A stretch of DNA of 64,000 nt from Levilactobacillus humaensis (GTDB taxonomy: Bacteria > Bacillota > Bacilli > Lactobacillales > Lactobacillaceae), in assembly GCF_024345185.1 (NCBI RefSeq), contig NZ_BROB01000005.1, positions 1 to 64,000 of the forward strand, given 5' to 3'. Position numbers and translations under genes: made by a program. Below the pieces are notes generated by a model. The model was not told the DNA's origin and ran no database searches. It saw only the letters and a program-made list of their open reading frames with translations. How positions within the stretch are numbered: position 1 is the first letter of the stretch; each line of letters starts with the position of its first letter. Positions 1 to 8,313 of this stretch are shown in pieces.

Positions 1-83
1 TTGGCGTACACCATTAGAGGTCTTCTGGGAACAGATGAGGTTCTAATAAGTGTTCGGATAATTCTTGCAATCTCCCTTTTGAA

Positions 84-1271
84 ATGAATTATATGGCTGC
101 CAGTAATTTTCAGAATAAGATTTGGACGGAACTTCAGGCAAAAGAGATGTTTTCCTCAGTGTTTACAGACGGCTGGGATCCCAATTTAAATGATTGGGAA
201 TTACAGGGTCAGGTGTTCGATGTAGATCAATTCGAACAAGACATGAAGAAGACGATTGATACCACAACATCACCGGTTGAGGTAAATTATGTCCTTCCCC
301 TCAAGGCGGCAGATGTTTCAATGAAGATCACGTACAAGATGCCGGCAGGAGTTTCAATTCCCGAAGAACTCGTCGCAAATGCCGACAGTTCAACCACAGA
401 TACGGCAATTAAGACCGTTAAAGGATTTGATGGGCAGACTTATGTTGATACGCCACATTATCTGATTCCTGAAATCAAGGGTTACACGGCTAGCGCCAAC
501 CAAATTAAATTTGATCAGAAAGCGGTTGGTAGTGATGGCACGCAAGATGTGACGGTTACTTATACCAAGAACTCTACCAAAAATTCTGTCGCAACGCCGA
601 GCGAACAGAAGCCGGTCAAGACGCTCTTTAAGGTGTATGGCAAGCAGGGTCTCTATCGTTACCAACACGTTGATTTCAAGAAGGCCGAACGTTTACATCA
701 CTATGTCAAAAAGAATCGGATGTACGCGCCAGTCTTTGATGTTGTAGGGACGGCGACTTCCAAGGCCGGGAACCCACGTTACTTATTACGGGATGGCAGT
801 TATATCACAGCTAAGAAAGCCTTTGTGAATAAGCTCTACTGGCAAGGAAAACAATCAACACTCTATGTCACGAGTCCTAAGGGAACGAACTTGTATCAGG
901 GGATGCCACTAACCGATAAGGTCCGACACTTGAAGCAAGGCAGTTCTGTTCAAGTCGTCAAGATGGTGAAGAAAGGTTACCTGACCCGCTACCAGTTGGC
1001 GGATGGGACTTATATTACCGGGAATAAGCAGTTGGTTTCGCCGACTAAGCCTAAAGTAGTTACTAAGATCAAAGCTAAAGCCAACATCAACTTGTACCGC
1101 GATGTGGACTTACAGCATCGGATCAAGCGGATTGCCAAGGGTCAGACCGTTACCGTTAAAGGCTGGGATTATTCCTTTGGTGGGATTACGGGGATGACCG
1201 GCAGTAAACGTTACAAGGTGGCTGGGGGCTACATTACCGCCAATAAAGCCCTCGTTAAAATTTTGAAATAA
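84..1271 (+). CDS. DUF5776-type surface protein, 5' end missing or frameshifted
   Basis: The C-terminal half carries lysine/tyrosine-rich repeats ending in units such as DGTYITGNKQLV and AGGYITANKALVKIL, which I recognise as the DUF5776 type of lactobacillar surface proteins. Unlike the two paralogues that follow, it has no signal peptide, and the ATG at 84 has no ribosome site. Similarity to the second paralogue continues upstream of this ATG in the same frame (PFEMNYMAASN against GFQIDDLWRAESAASN), but a TGA at 36-38 interrupts it. The ORF is therefore probably the 3' part of a longer gene broken by a frameshift. Cell-envelope binding is inferred from the family; the function is unknown. 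Confidence 0.7.
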   Translation: MNYMAASNFQNKIWTELQAKEMFSSVFTDGWDPNLNDWELQGQVFDVDQFEQDMKKTIDTTTSPVEVNYVLPLKAADVSMKITYKMPAGVSIPEELVANADSSTTDTAIKTVKGFDGQTYVDTPHYLIPEIKGYTASANQIKFDQKAVGSDGTQDVTVTYTKNSTKNSVATPSEQKPVKTLFKVYGKQGLYRYQHVDFKKAERLHHYVKKNRMYAPVFDVVGTATSKAGNPRYLLRDGSYITAKKAFVNKLYWQGKQSTLYVTSPKGTNLYQGMPLTDKVRHLKQGSSVQVVKMVKKGYLTRYQLADGTYITGNKQLVSPTKPKVVTKIKAKANINLYRDVDLQHRIKRIAKGQTVTVKGWDYSFGGITGMTGSKRYKVAGGYITANKALVKILK

Positions 1272-1278
1272 GTCAGTT

Positions 1279-1313
1279 GGCATCTAAGGATAAAAATTCT
1301 TGGGTGCCTTTTT
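1279..1313 (+). terminator. Rho-independent terminator
   Basis: An 11-bp stem with G-U pairs (GGCATCTAAGG with TCTTGGGTGCC) is followed by TTTTT, just after the stop codon of the first surface protein. Confidence 0.7.
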
Positions 1314-1365
1314 AATAGGGATAATTGAGGATCTTTAAGACTGGTCATGCGAATTAAGTTGAGTT

Positions 1366-1379
1366 TGTAAACGCTTTCA
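1366..1379 (+). promoter_or_regulatory. cre site (CcpA operator)
   Basis: TGTAAACGCTTTCA matches the catabolite-responsive consensus TGWAARCGYTWNCW at every position. It lies about 55 bp before the ribosome site of the second surface protein, so carbon catabolite control of that gene is likely. CcpA itself is not in the window. Confidence 0.7.
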
Positions 1380-1431
1380 CATATACTGAACCTAACAGCA
1401 TATCACAAACATCGCGGACTTGGAGGAACTT

Positions 1432-2859
1432 ATGATGAAAAGGCTACGAACGGTAATCATGGTAGGTTTGGCATTAGTGGTTGGACTCGTTGGGATAAGT
1501 TATGGTGGTCAGCAAGCACTAGCTGCTGGGACCGAGACAACAGCACCGGCAACGGTGCACGTCAGTGGATTTGGTTACGAGCTGGGGTCTTTGCAAACTA
1601 TGGCATTGACAGGTGGTTATGACCTTACTGAAGATACGACTTTTGGCGATATGTTTGCTAAATATGCAATTGGAAGTGGCTTTCAAATTGATGACCTATG
1701 GCGTGCAGAGAGCGCGGCTAGTAATCATCTCTGGACGCCAGAACAGTTTTTTAATCACTTTGGAATAACGCCTGATGATGGGATTGATATCGATATGTAT
1801 ATCGGTGGCCTATCTGGTTATGCGTTTAATCGAGATATATTCAAAACGCTAGCGGCAGAGAAGACTGGGGTGCCGGGCAACGGGACTGTGAACATTCTGT
1901 TTCCTGATGATATGGTACCCTTTACAGTTGCAAATCTCAGCTTAAACCTGACTTATAAGATGGCGGATGGAAGCGCGGTTCCGGAGGCGGCCTTCTCCGA
2001 GTATCAGAATCCACGGACGATCACTGGGTATCCAGGTCAGGTCTATACGGACACGGAGCATTTCTTGATTCCGCAGATTGCGGGGTACACGGCGAATACC
2101 GATAAGGTCGAATTCGTTCAGGACGAGGGAAATGAGACCCAAGCAGAACCGGTAACCATCACGTATACCAAGAATCCGGTGGCTCAACCAGAGGTGAAGG
2201 TGCCAACGTTACTGAAGGTTTACGGCAAACAGAATTTCTACACCTACAAGAATGTTGATTTCAAAAAGAGTGAACGGATTCACCACTATTTAAAGAAACC
2301 ACGGACTTACGCGCCGGTATTGGATGTGGTTGGTCGAGCTGAATCTCAAAATGGTAATCCACGATATAAGTTGCGTGATGGGAGCTACATTACCGCTAAG
2401 AAGGCTTACGTGGGCAATCTGTATTGGCAGGGTGACCAGCAACGTCTCTATGTAACCGCACCTAAGGGAACGAACTTGTATCAGGGGATGCCACTAACCA
2501 ATAAGGTCCGACACTTGAAGCAAGGCAGTTCTGTTCAAGTCGTCAAGATGGTGAAGAAAGGTTACCTGACCCGCTACCAGTTGGTTGATGGGACTTACAT
2601 TACTGGGAATAAACAGTTGGCTTCGCCAACTAAGCCTAAAATGACTACTGAAGTTAAAGCAAAGACGCGCATCAATCTGTATCGTGATGTGAATCTACAA
2701 CATCGAATCAAGCAAATTTCAAAGGGTCAAACTGTTGTTGTTAAAGGCTGGGACTATTCCTTTGGTGGGATTACGGGGATGACTAGTCATAAGCGATATA
2801 AGGTTGCTGGTGGCTATATCACGGCAAATACGAAACTAGTTAAGATTATCAAACACTAA
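1432..2859 (+). CDS. Secreted DUF5776 surface protein
   Basis: About 476 residues. An N-terminal signal peptide (KRLRT, hydrophobic core, then QQALAAG) is followed by a unique region, a MucBP-like segment (GQVYTDTEHFLIPQIAGYTA) and DUF5776-type repeats from about residue 265. The ATGs at 1432 or 1435 fit the GGAGG at 1422-1426; the TTG at 1420 sits on the ribosome site itself. It is the middle gene of a tandem trio and has a cre site upstream. A 124-bp stretch (2461-2584) is nearly identical to the first paralogue although the flanks are diverged. No catalytic motif is visible; a role at the cell surface is inferred. Confidence 0.85.
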   Translation: MMKRLRTVIMVGLALVVGLVGISYGGQQALAAGTETTAPATVHVSGFGYELGSLQTMALTGGYDLTEDTTFGDMFAKYAIGSGFQIDDLWRAESAASNHLWTPEQFFNHFGITPDDGIDIDMYIGGLSGYAFNRDIFKTLAAEKTGVPGNGTVNILFPDDMVPFTVANLSLNLTYKMADGSAVPEAAFSEYQNPRTITGYPGQVYTDTEHFLIPQIAGYTANTDKVEFVQDEGNETQAEPVTITYTKNPVAQPEVKVPTLLKVYGKQNFYTYKNVDFKKSERIHHYLKKPRTYAPVLDVVGRAESQNGNPRYKLRDGSYITAKKAYVGNLYWQGDQQRLYVTAPKGTNLYQGMPLTNKVRHLKQGSSVQVVKMVKKGYLTRYQLVDGTYITGNKQLASPTKPKMTTEVKAKTRINLYRDVNLQHRIKQISKGQTVVVKGWDYSFGGITGMTSHKRYKVAGGYITANTKLVKIIKH

Positions 2860-2878
2860 TAGTATTGCTAAACAAACG

Positions 2879-2908
2879 AGAGCTGCCTGCTATGAGGTGG
2901 CTCTTTTT
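2879..2908 (+). terminator. Rho-independent terminator
   Basis: A 10-bp stem (AGAGCTGCCT with AGGTGGCTCT) is followed by TTTT, 20 bp after the stop codon. Confidence 0.8.
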
Positions 2909-3044
2909 AATTACTGATGGATTACCAACTTAGTGGAAGGTAGCATTGGTAGAGACCTAAGTTGTATAATTATATTTGACATGTGAAACTAATCAATAGA
3001 GAAATGAATTAGTGTAACTTAACTAGGGTTAGAGGAGAAATAAA

Positions 3045-4535
3045 ATGAAATTGAGGACAAAGATTGGGATTGGGTTGTTACTGGTGATTGGTCTTATAGT
3101 TGGCAATTTTAATAGACCTGTGGTTGCTAAAGCAGAGAGTTCAGGTGGAACAGTTAATGTGTATCTGGAGTTCACGCAACCAACTACATCAGACCCAGAT
3201 TACGGGTTAATATTAGTGGATGCGGAAAAAATCCCACAAAATGAGATTACGAAGACGACAAGATATAAGGATATCTGGACCGTAGATTCTACCTATAAAC
3301 GAACTATGGAAGATGATAAGGAACTTTTGCAGGCTCAGGTAAATTATACTAATGGCATTTGGCGAAAGAAAGCGATTAATCTAGTATCTAAGTTTGCGTT
3401 TGGAACGGAAGAGCCAGACAAAGATCAATATACGCAACTTATGGCGTTTTTTAATGACGCAAAGGGGCGGGTTGAGGGGTATAGCTTCAATCCAGATAAT
3501 TTCGATACACTGATGGATCAACCACTTCCACAGCTCCCTATTGATGGAAGTGATCCGATTAGCTTGGAACCTTACCCAGGATATAATACGCCTGATGCAG
3601 ATCCGACAGCCACAACTGGTTTATTTACCCAAAATAGCGCCAGCCCGGTTCATGTGACTTATAAGAGTTCAGATGGGAAAGCGGACCTTCCAGACGATCA
3701 TGATCTAAATGGCATGATTGGCACTACGATCACTGATAGTGATGTTTTCCCTGACATTCCAGGATATACGTCACGCCAAAAATCGATTACACTCACGGAT
3801 AAGCCACAGAATCTGACAGTGTTCTATCAGAAGAATCCAAGTGTTCCGTCTAATTCAGAGACTGATAATGGCATAGGTAATTCGTCTTTCAAGGTCTACG
3901 GTAAACAGAAGTTCTATCGTTACAAGAACGTCGATTTCAAAAAGAGTGAACGGGTTCAAAAATACGTCAAAAAACCACGGATCTATGCGCCAGTCTTCAC
4001 AGTTGTCGGCACTGCCACTTCCAAGGCGGGCAATCCTCGTTACAAGCTAAGCGACGGCACTTACATCACGGCGAAGTCAGACTACGTGGCTAAGTTATAC
4101 TGGCAAAAAATGACGACTCAGACTATGTATGTCACGAATCCCAAAGGAATCAAGACGCACGCCACGACAATTTTCAACGACCAGATCAGCCGTCTGAAAC
4201 AAGGCACGGCAGTTCCCGTAACCAAGCTGGTGAAGGTCGGCAATGTGACCCGTTATGAGTTACCAGATGGCACCTACATCACGGGTAGCAAGTGTTACGT
4301 GACGCCCAACAAGCCTAAGACCGTTATCAAGGTTCAAGGCCGAGACGGTCGAAACCGTTACAGTGATGTCAACCTGAATGAACGTCTCCAGCATTACAAG
4401 AAGGGCCACGTCTTCAAGGTCACTGGCTGGGATTACTCTCACGGTTGGAATACGGCGGTTCATGGCACCAAGCGTTACAAGGTGGCCGGGGGCTATATTA
4501 CCGGGAATCCTAAACTAGTTAAAATTGTCAAATAA
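3045..4535 (+). CDS. Secreted DUF5776 surface protein
   Basis: 496 residues with a clear signal peptide (hydrophobic GIGLLLVIGLIVG, then VAKAESS). The middle part is unique, followed by a MucBP-like segment (PDIPGYTSRQKSITL) and three to four DUF5776-type repeats from about residue 285 to the end (DGTYITAK, DGTYITGS, AGGYITGN). AGGAG sits 8-9 bp before the ATG. It is the third tandem paralogue and the most diverged of the three. Upstream and downstream terminators suggest it is transcribed alone. No LPXTG sorting signal is present, so wall attachment would have to be non-covalent. Confidence 0.85.
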   Translation: MKLRTKIGIGLLLVIGLIVGNFNRPVVAKAESSGGTVNVYLEFTQPTTSDPDYGLILVDAEKIPQNEITKTTRYKDIWTVDSTYKRTMEDDKELLQAQVNYTNGIWRKKAINLVSKFAFGTEEPDKDQYTQLMAFFNDAKGRVEGYSFNPDNFDTLMDQPLPQLPIDGSDPISLEPYPGYNTPDADPTATTGLFTQNSASPVHVTYKSSDGKADLPDDHDLNGMIGTTITDSDVFPDIPGYTSRQKSITLTDKPQNLTVFYQKNPSVPSNSETDNGIGNSSFKVYGKQKFYRYKNVDFKKSERVQKYVKKPRIYAPVFTVVGTATSKAGNPRYKLSDGTYITAKSDYVAKLYWQKMTTQTMYVTNPKGIKTHATTIFNDQISRLKQGTAVPVTKLVKVGNVTRYELPDGTYITGSKCYVTPNKPKTVIKVQGRDGRNRYSDVNLNERLQHYKKGHVFKVTGWDYSHGWNTAVHGTKRYKVAGGYITGNPKLVKIVK

Positions 4536-4545
4536 ACCTCAACCG

Positions 4546-4579
4546 ACGGGCTTCTCAACTCTATGAGAAACCCGTTTTG
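4546..4579 (+). terminator. Rho-independent terminator
   Basis: The stem ACGGGCTTCTCA with TGAGAAACCCGT is followed by TTTTGT, directly after the third surface-protein gene. Confidence 0.85.
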
Positions 4580-4638
4580 TGTGATCGCTTTGCCCCCGTA
4601 AAACGGGTAAACTAAGAGGAAAAGGAGTCGAAGAAGTT

Positions 4639-5244
4639 ATGTCAGATTATCCCGTCATTGCCGATCAAACCTTGGCGTTTGATGATATCGAAATGGAACA
4701 TACCTATCAGAACTGTACCTTCACGCCGGCCAATGCGGCCATCCGCCTGATGGATGTTGAGCTGGACCACTGCACGTTTCAACAGACCAATTTTGACGAA
4801 GGTGAATTTGTTCGCGTGACCTGGCGTCACAGTCAGCTGGTCAATACTTCCTGGAAAGAGACTCGCTGGTATGACTGCGATTTACGCAATCTTCAGCTAT
4901 CCGGGGCGGAACTGACCGGTAGTTTCTGGCAACGTTCCAGTATTCGAGCGTCGAAGCTGGCCTATGCCAACTTTAGCGAGGCCCAGCTGAATCAGATGAA
5001 CTTTTTGGATTGTGATCTCTTGGAGAGTGCTTTTCAGGCGGTTCAGAGTAAGAAGGACGTGGACTTCGCTGGTTCACGACTGACCGGGGCCAGCTTTATC
5101 GAAACTCGGTTAGCCGGCTTCGACTGGCACGCTGCCGACTTTGCTGGCGTCAGTCTTAACGCCGATCTGGCAAAAGGCTTAAAGATTAACCAATTTCAGG
5201 CGGCCCAACTCATTGGCCTGTTAGGGATTGAGGTCGCGGAGTAG
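4639..5244 (+). CDS. Pentapeptide repeat protein
   Basis: 201 residues built from degenerate A(D/N)LXX-type pentapeptides (CDLRNLQLSGAEL, SKLAYANFSEAQLNQMNF, ADFAGVSLNADL), which predict a right-handed quadrilateral beta-helix. There is no signal peptide or membrane segment. AAAAGGAG lies upstream with a slightly long spacer. The size is near that of Qnr-type proteins, which protect gyrase, but nothing in the sequence proves that role, and many pentapeptide proteins of this size have unknown partners. It is followed closely by the YdcF-like gene on the same strand. Confidence 0.85.
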   Translation: MSDYPVIADQTLAFDDIEMEHTYQNCTFTPANAAIRLMDVELDHCTFQQTNFDEGEFVRVTWRHSQLVNTSWKETRWYDCDLRNLQLSGAELTGSFWQRSSIRASKLAYANFSEAQLNQMNFLDCDLLESAFQAVQSKKDVDFAGSRLTGASFIETRLAGFDWHAADFAGVSLNADLAKGLKINQFQAAQLIGLLGIEVAE

Positions 5245-5310
5245 AGCGATCGCGGCTCGCTATGCTATCCTAGAGTGAGTCTTGAAATTATTGCGGAGGA
5301 GTCTCGTGTC

Positions 5311-6378
5311 ATGCAAAATGAATTATTCGCTATTCCCGCCGTCGTTTACCTGGGGTGGTTGATTCCCTTGGGATTTGGCCTGATATTTGGGGTCAGCTAC
5401 GGCATTGAGAAACGCCGCTTGGGAAACGGTATCTGGTTTTCGCTATTTTTTTACTCGTTTTTAACGATGTTAGCCATCTCGATTCTGGGAACCAACAATA
5501 AGTGGCTAATTGTCATCAGTATCGTGTTATTCGTGATTCTCCTGATGGTCATTGGGATTGTCTTTGCCCTTCAAGCTTTTCTCCTGTTGTGGAATGCGTG
5601 GATCGTCTGGAAACGGGAGAGTCATACGATTGCCAACATGTTGACGCTCTTTCTGGGCATTGCGATTCTCCTGGCGCCATTCGTGGTCCGGTTGACGTCG
5701 CTCTACCTGCCAGTCCCAGTGGCGACGGCGATCAACCTGTTTCCGTCGATGGTGATCTTCTACGTCCTGTTCTGGTTTTACAACTACCTGACGATGCTGG
5801 TCATCTACCAGTTCAATCATCCCCGCTACAAGCAGGATTACCTGATTGTTCTGGGGGCGGGTCTGTTAAATGGGGATGAGGTTTCCCCCTTACTAGGCCA
5901 ACGAATTGACCGAGCGCTCACCTTTTATCAGAAGCAACTGGCCAAGACCGGTCGGGCACCCGTGATCATTTTTTCTGGGGGTCAAGGTGGCGATGAGACT
6001 GTGCCGGAGGGTGTCGCTATGCGACAATATGCGCTACGACGCGGCCTGCCAGCCGATCACGCCATTGCGGAAGATCAGTCGAAGACAACCCACGAAAATA
6101 TGGTATTTTCTAAGGCGATCATCGATCAACAGGGACCGACAAATCCCCGCGTGACCTTCGTGACCAATGGTTATCACACCTTCAGAGCGGGGATGATTGC
6201 CAAGAAGGCCGGGCTCAAGGCCAACGGGATTGGGGCGCACACCGCTAAGTTTTTCCTGCCCAATGCCATCCTGCGCGAATACATTGCGATTTTCGTTGGC
6301 AACAAGCGTTGGCATGCGGTGGCCATTGGTCTTATGCTGATCCTGACGATCGCGTTGACCTGGGCTGAATATCAATAG
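5311..6378 (+). CDS. YdcF-like membrane protein (DUF218)
   Basis: About 355 residues. Four to five hydrophobic segments in the first half are followed by a DUF218/YdcF-type domain (YLIVLGAGL, IIFSGGQGGDE, EDQSKTTHENM, VTNGYHTFRA) and a final hydrophobic segment. The family is linked to envelope metabolism (ElyC/SanA/YdcF), but the reaction is not settled. The ATG at 5311 has GGAGGA ten bases upstream; the in-frame GTG at 5275 lacks a ribosome site. It lies 66 bp after the pentapeptide gene with no terminator between, so the two may be co-transcribed. Confidence 0.85.
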   Translation: MQNELFAIPAVVYLGWLIPLGFGLIFGVSYGIEKRRLGNGIWFSLFFYSFLTMLAISILGTNNKWLIVISIVLFVILLMVIGIVFALQAFLLLWNAWIVWKRESHTIANMLTLFLGIAILLAPFVVRLTSLYLPVPVATAINLFPSMVIFYVLFWFYNYLTMLVIYQFNHPRYKQDYLIVLGAGLLNGDEVSPLLGQRIDRALTFYQKQLAKTGRAPVIIFSGGQGGDETVPEGVAMRQYALRRGLPADHAIAEDQSKTTHENMVFSKAIIDQQGPTNPRVTFVTNGYHTFRAGMIAKKAGLKANGIGAHTAKFFLPNAILREYIAIFVGNKRWHAVAIGLMLILTIALTWAEYQ

Positions 6379-6383
6379 ATGAA

Positions 6384-6415
6384 AAAACCGTTGACCAAGT
6401 GGCCAACGGTTTTTA
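6384..6415. terminator. Bidirectional terminator
   Basis: The stem AACCGTTG with CCAACGGTT has an A-run on the left and a T-run on the right, between the YdcF-like gene and the convergent small ORF. Confidence 0.85.
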
Positions 6416-6426
6416 TTTTGAAAGGC

Positions 6427-6534
6427 TTAGTCATCGTCGCGATGGGTCTGATAGCTGGCAAAGGCGGCATAGCCGACTGCCACAACTAACAAGGTTCCCA
6501 CGCCATAAAACAAGATGTTCCCCAGTGCCATCAT
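6427..6534 (-). CDS. 35-residue single-span membrane peptide
   Basis: A short ORF (MMALGNILFYGV to SYQTHRDDD) has one hydrophobic stretch of about 20 residues and a charged C-terminus. GGGGG lies nine bases before the first ATG, and the gene ends at a bidirectional terminator. The ribosome site, spacing and membrane-anchor composition support a real gene. I do not recognise the family. It has its own short transcription unit convergent with the YdcF-like gene. Confidence 0.6.
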   Translation of the reverse strand: MMALGNILFYGVGTLLVVAVGYAAFASYQTHRDDD

Positions 6535-6656
6535 GATCGGATTCCCCCTGAATGGATTACTACTTTTATCATAGCAAATTCTGTATTCAGGATAAATAGT
6601 TTGCAGGTAGTTTGTTGATTTGTAATATTTACTAGCCCGCTAAAGGTCTACTCCGA

Positions 6657-7508
6657 TTATTTGACCAGGTAAACGTGGTCCTTGATCAGGTCGATCGGGG
6701 TGTAGTGCCGGTTCAGGTCACGGGTGTCCTTATTTTCTAGGAGTTCAGCGTGATCCCAGAACTGATTGGATCCGGTGGCCCCATGGGGTTCACCCAGGAC
6801 GACGAAGTCCACGTCGTTATCGGACTGTCGGATGGCCTGGAGAAGTTCCCAATCCAACGGCAAACCGTCGGGAGACCAGGACATGACGACGACGCCCACC
6901 TGGTCGTGATAGGTGTTCCAGGCGTCTAGCGCGGAGAGTGGTTCGATCGGCGTCAGGGGATGCCGGCCGGTCTCGTTTTCCTTGGTCCAGGTCTGACTGT
7001 CGGTGGCGTAGACCGTCTTATGTGCGGCCCGCAAGCCCTTAGAGATGTAGCCGTTACCGGCCATGACTTCGAGTACGGCTCGGTCGCCGACAAATTTTGC
7101 CAGGTCACTCACGAACGGCGCCGACGTGTAGGCCCACATGCCATAGTGGTTCTCGAGGTAGTCTCTAAATGAACGCAGGTCGTGGTCCAACTCTGGCAAC
7201 GCATCGGTCAGGCTGTTCCACAGCTTGTCACCTTGCGCATCCCCAGAAGGGTATTGTTGAGCCAGCTTACGATAAATCTGGTCCTGAATATCGTCGGGAA
7301 GTTGGAGTAACGGTAACTGTTGTGGGAGGTCTCCGGCGGCCAACATCCGGTCCGCCAGAAGGATATTACTGATGAGGATCTTGACGGCGGGATAATCCCC
7401 GAATTGGTGGTAATAGTCCGTCATCCGGTCGATGTAGGCTGTCTTGCGTTGGCTCAGGGGTTGATGCCGAATCTTCTTTTTTAGTTTTTGCAGTTTTTTC
7501 GGGTTCAC
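6657..7508 (-). CDS. SAM-dependent methyltransferase-like protein
   Basis: 283 residues. The central VLEVMAGNGYISKGL fits motif I of class I SAM methyltransferases, followed by an acidic strand end (TVYATDS) and VVVMSWSPDG near the motif IV position. The N-terminus is very basic and helical. The GTG at 7508 is the best start, with AAAGGA eight bases upstream. The substrate cannot be told from the sequence. A promoter region containing repeat element A separates it from the next minus-strand gene, so it is probably monocistronic. Confidence 0.7.
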   Translation of the reverse strand: MNPKKLQKLKKKIRHQPLSQRKTAYIDRMTDYYHQFGDYPAVKILISNILLADRMLAAGDLPQQLPLLQLPDDIQDQIYRKLAQQYPSGDAQGDKLWNSLTDALPELDHDLRSFRDYLENHYGMWAYTSAPFVSDLAKFVGDRAVLEVMAGNGYISKGLRAAHKTVYATDSQTWTKENETGRHPLTPIEPLSALDAWNTYHDQVGVVVMSWSPDGLPLDWELLQAIRQSDNDVDFVVLGEPHGATGSNQFWDHAELLENKDTRDLNRHYTPIDLIKDHVYLVK

Positions 7509-7560
7509 TTGGAGGATCCTTTCTAAGATAAATAAAATTTACTGATAACAGCTGATTTGA

Positions 7561-7742
7561 AGCCGGAGGAGGCCGGGACCCACGCAGTGTCGATGTCGTT
7601 TGGTGGCGTTACTTGCCGCCTTCCGACATGGGCCGTCTTGGAAACTCGCGGGTTGGGCGAGGTTTCAAGACGCTCTGAAGACTCAGATTTTTTGAGGCTT
7701 CAGAGGTTGCCCCCACAGCGTGGGTTCCGGTAGCCGCAGGCT
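7561..7742 (+). repeat. Multi-hairpin intergenic element, copy A
   Basis: Ends AGCCGGAGG and CCGCAGGC. The outer stem is CCGGGACCCACGC with GCGTGGGTTCCGG (13 bp, one G-U). Three inner arms follow: one closed by ATGTCG/CGACAT, one by GTCTTG/CAAGAC, one by CTCTGAAG/CTTCAGAG. Six other copies in the window share this layout. Confidence 0.75.
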
Positions 7743-7764
7743 GGCCAATTTGAACCAATGCCAA

Positions 7765-7813
7765 ACAAAAGAGCCGATCGATTAGCCTCAACGGCTGATC
7801 GGCCGGCTCCTAA
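7765..7813 (-). terminator. Terminator of the XRE regulator gene
   Basis: On the minus strand an imperfect GAGCC...GATC / GATCGGCTC hairpin is followed by TTTTG just past the stop codon of the XRE gene. Confidence 0.5.
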
Positions 7814-7817
7814 ATGG

Positions 7818-8240
7818 TTAGTGGTCGTCGAGATGGAGATCCAACTCTTCTTGTTGGTTGGTTTCCGGTGCGGTGAAGCGGTTTTCCTTACCATGCAAGT
7901 AGCCATCGATAAGTTGGTAGATTTCGTAACGGTCCCGTCCGCTCAGTAATTCCCGGTTGAAGCTCAGTTGCTTTCCGGAAAGGAAGAGCCGGCCGAGGTC
8001 GTATTCGTCGCGTTCCGCTTTACCCGTCAGGTAATCCATGGTGACATCGAAGTATTCCGCGAGCTTGCGGACCTCTACGTAGGATGGGGTACGAATACCG
8101 CGTTCCCAGTTACCAATTTGTGACGCAGTGTTTGAATGATCATCCGTTTCCACGGACTGTTGTTCGTTCAGGGCTGTGGCCAATTGTTCCAAAGTAATGT
8201 GTTGGCCGCGTCGTAAGGCCCGAAGTCGTTCAGAAAACAT
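7818..8240 (-). CDS. XRE-family transcriptional regulator
   Basis: About 140 residues. An N-terminal helix-turn-helix of the Cro/CI type (LRALRRGQHITLEQLATAL, then ASQIGNWERGIRTPS) is followed by YFDVTMDYLTGKAE, the usual end of such domains. The acidic C-terminal part is of unknown role. Start codons are GTG 8249 or ATG 8240; both have weak purine-rich sites and I prefer the ATG. It is probably monocistronic. Targets are unknown. Confidence 0.85.
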   Translation of the reverse strand: MFSERLRALRRGQHITLEQLATALNEQQSVETDDHSNTASQIGNWERGIRTPSYVEVRKLAEYFDVTMDYLTGKAERDEYDLGRLFLSGKQLSFNRELLSGRDRYEIYQLIDGYLHGKENRFTAPETNQQEELDLHLDDH

Positions 8241-8313
8241 GTTAGTCACCCGTTTCTTCCATTAGTCTATACGACCATTATACCACTTAGCGTTACTTTT
8301 AACCTAAACTTGA

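Noticed and set aside
5502-5879. 125-codon overlapping plus-strand frame
   Set aside because: It is an alternative frame of the YdcF-like gene without a ribosome site or recognisable domain.
7609-7949. Several 60-70 codon frames on both strands
   Set aside because: They fall in element A and across the 3' end of the XRE gene; none has a ribosome site or protein-like sequence.
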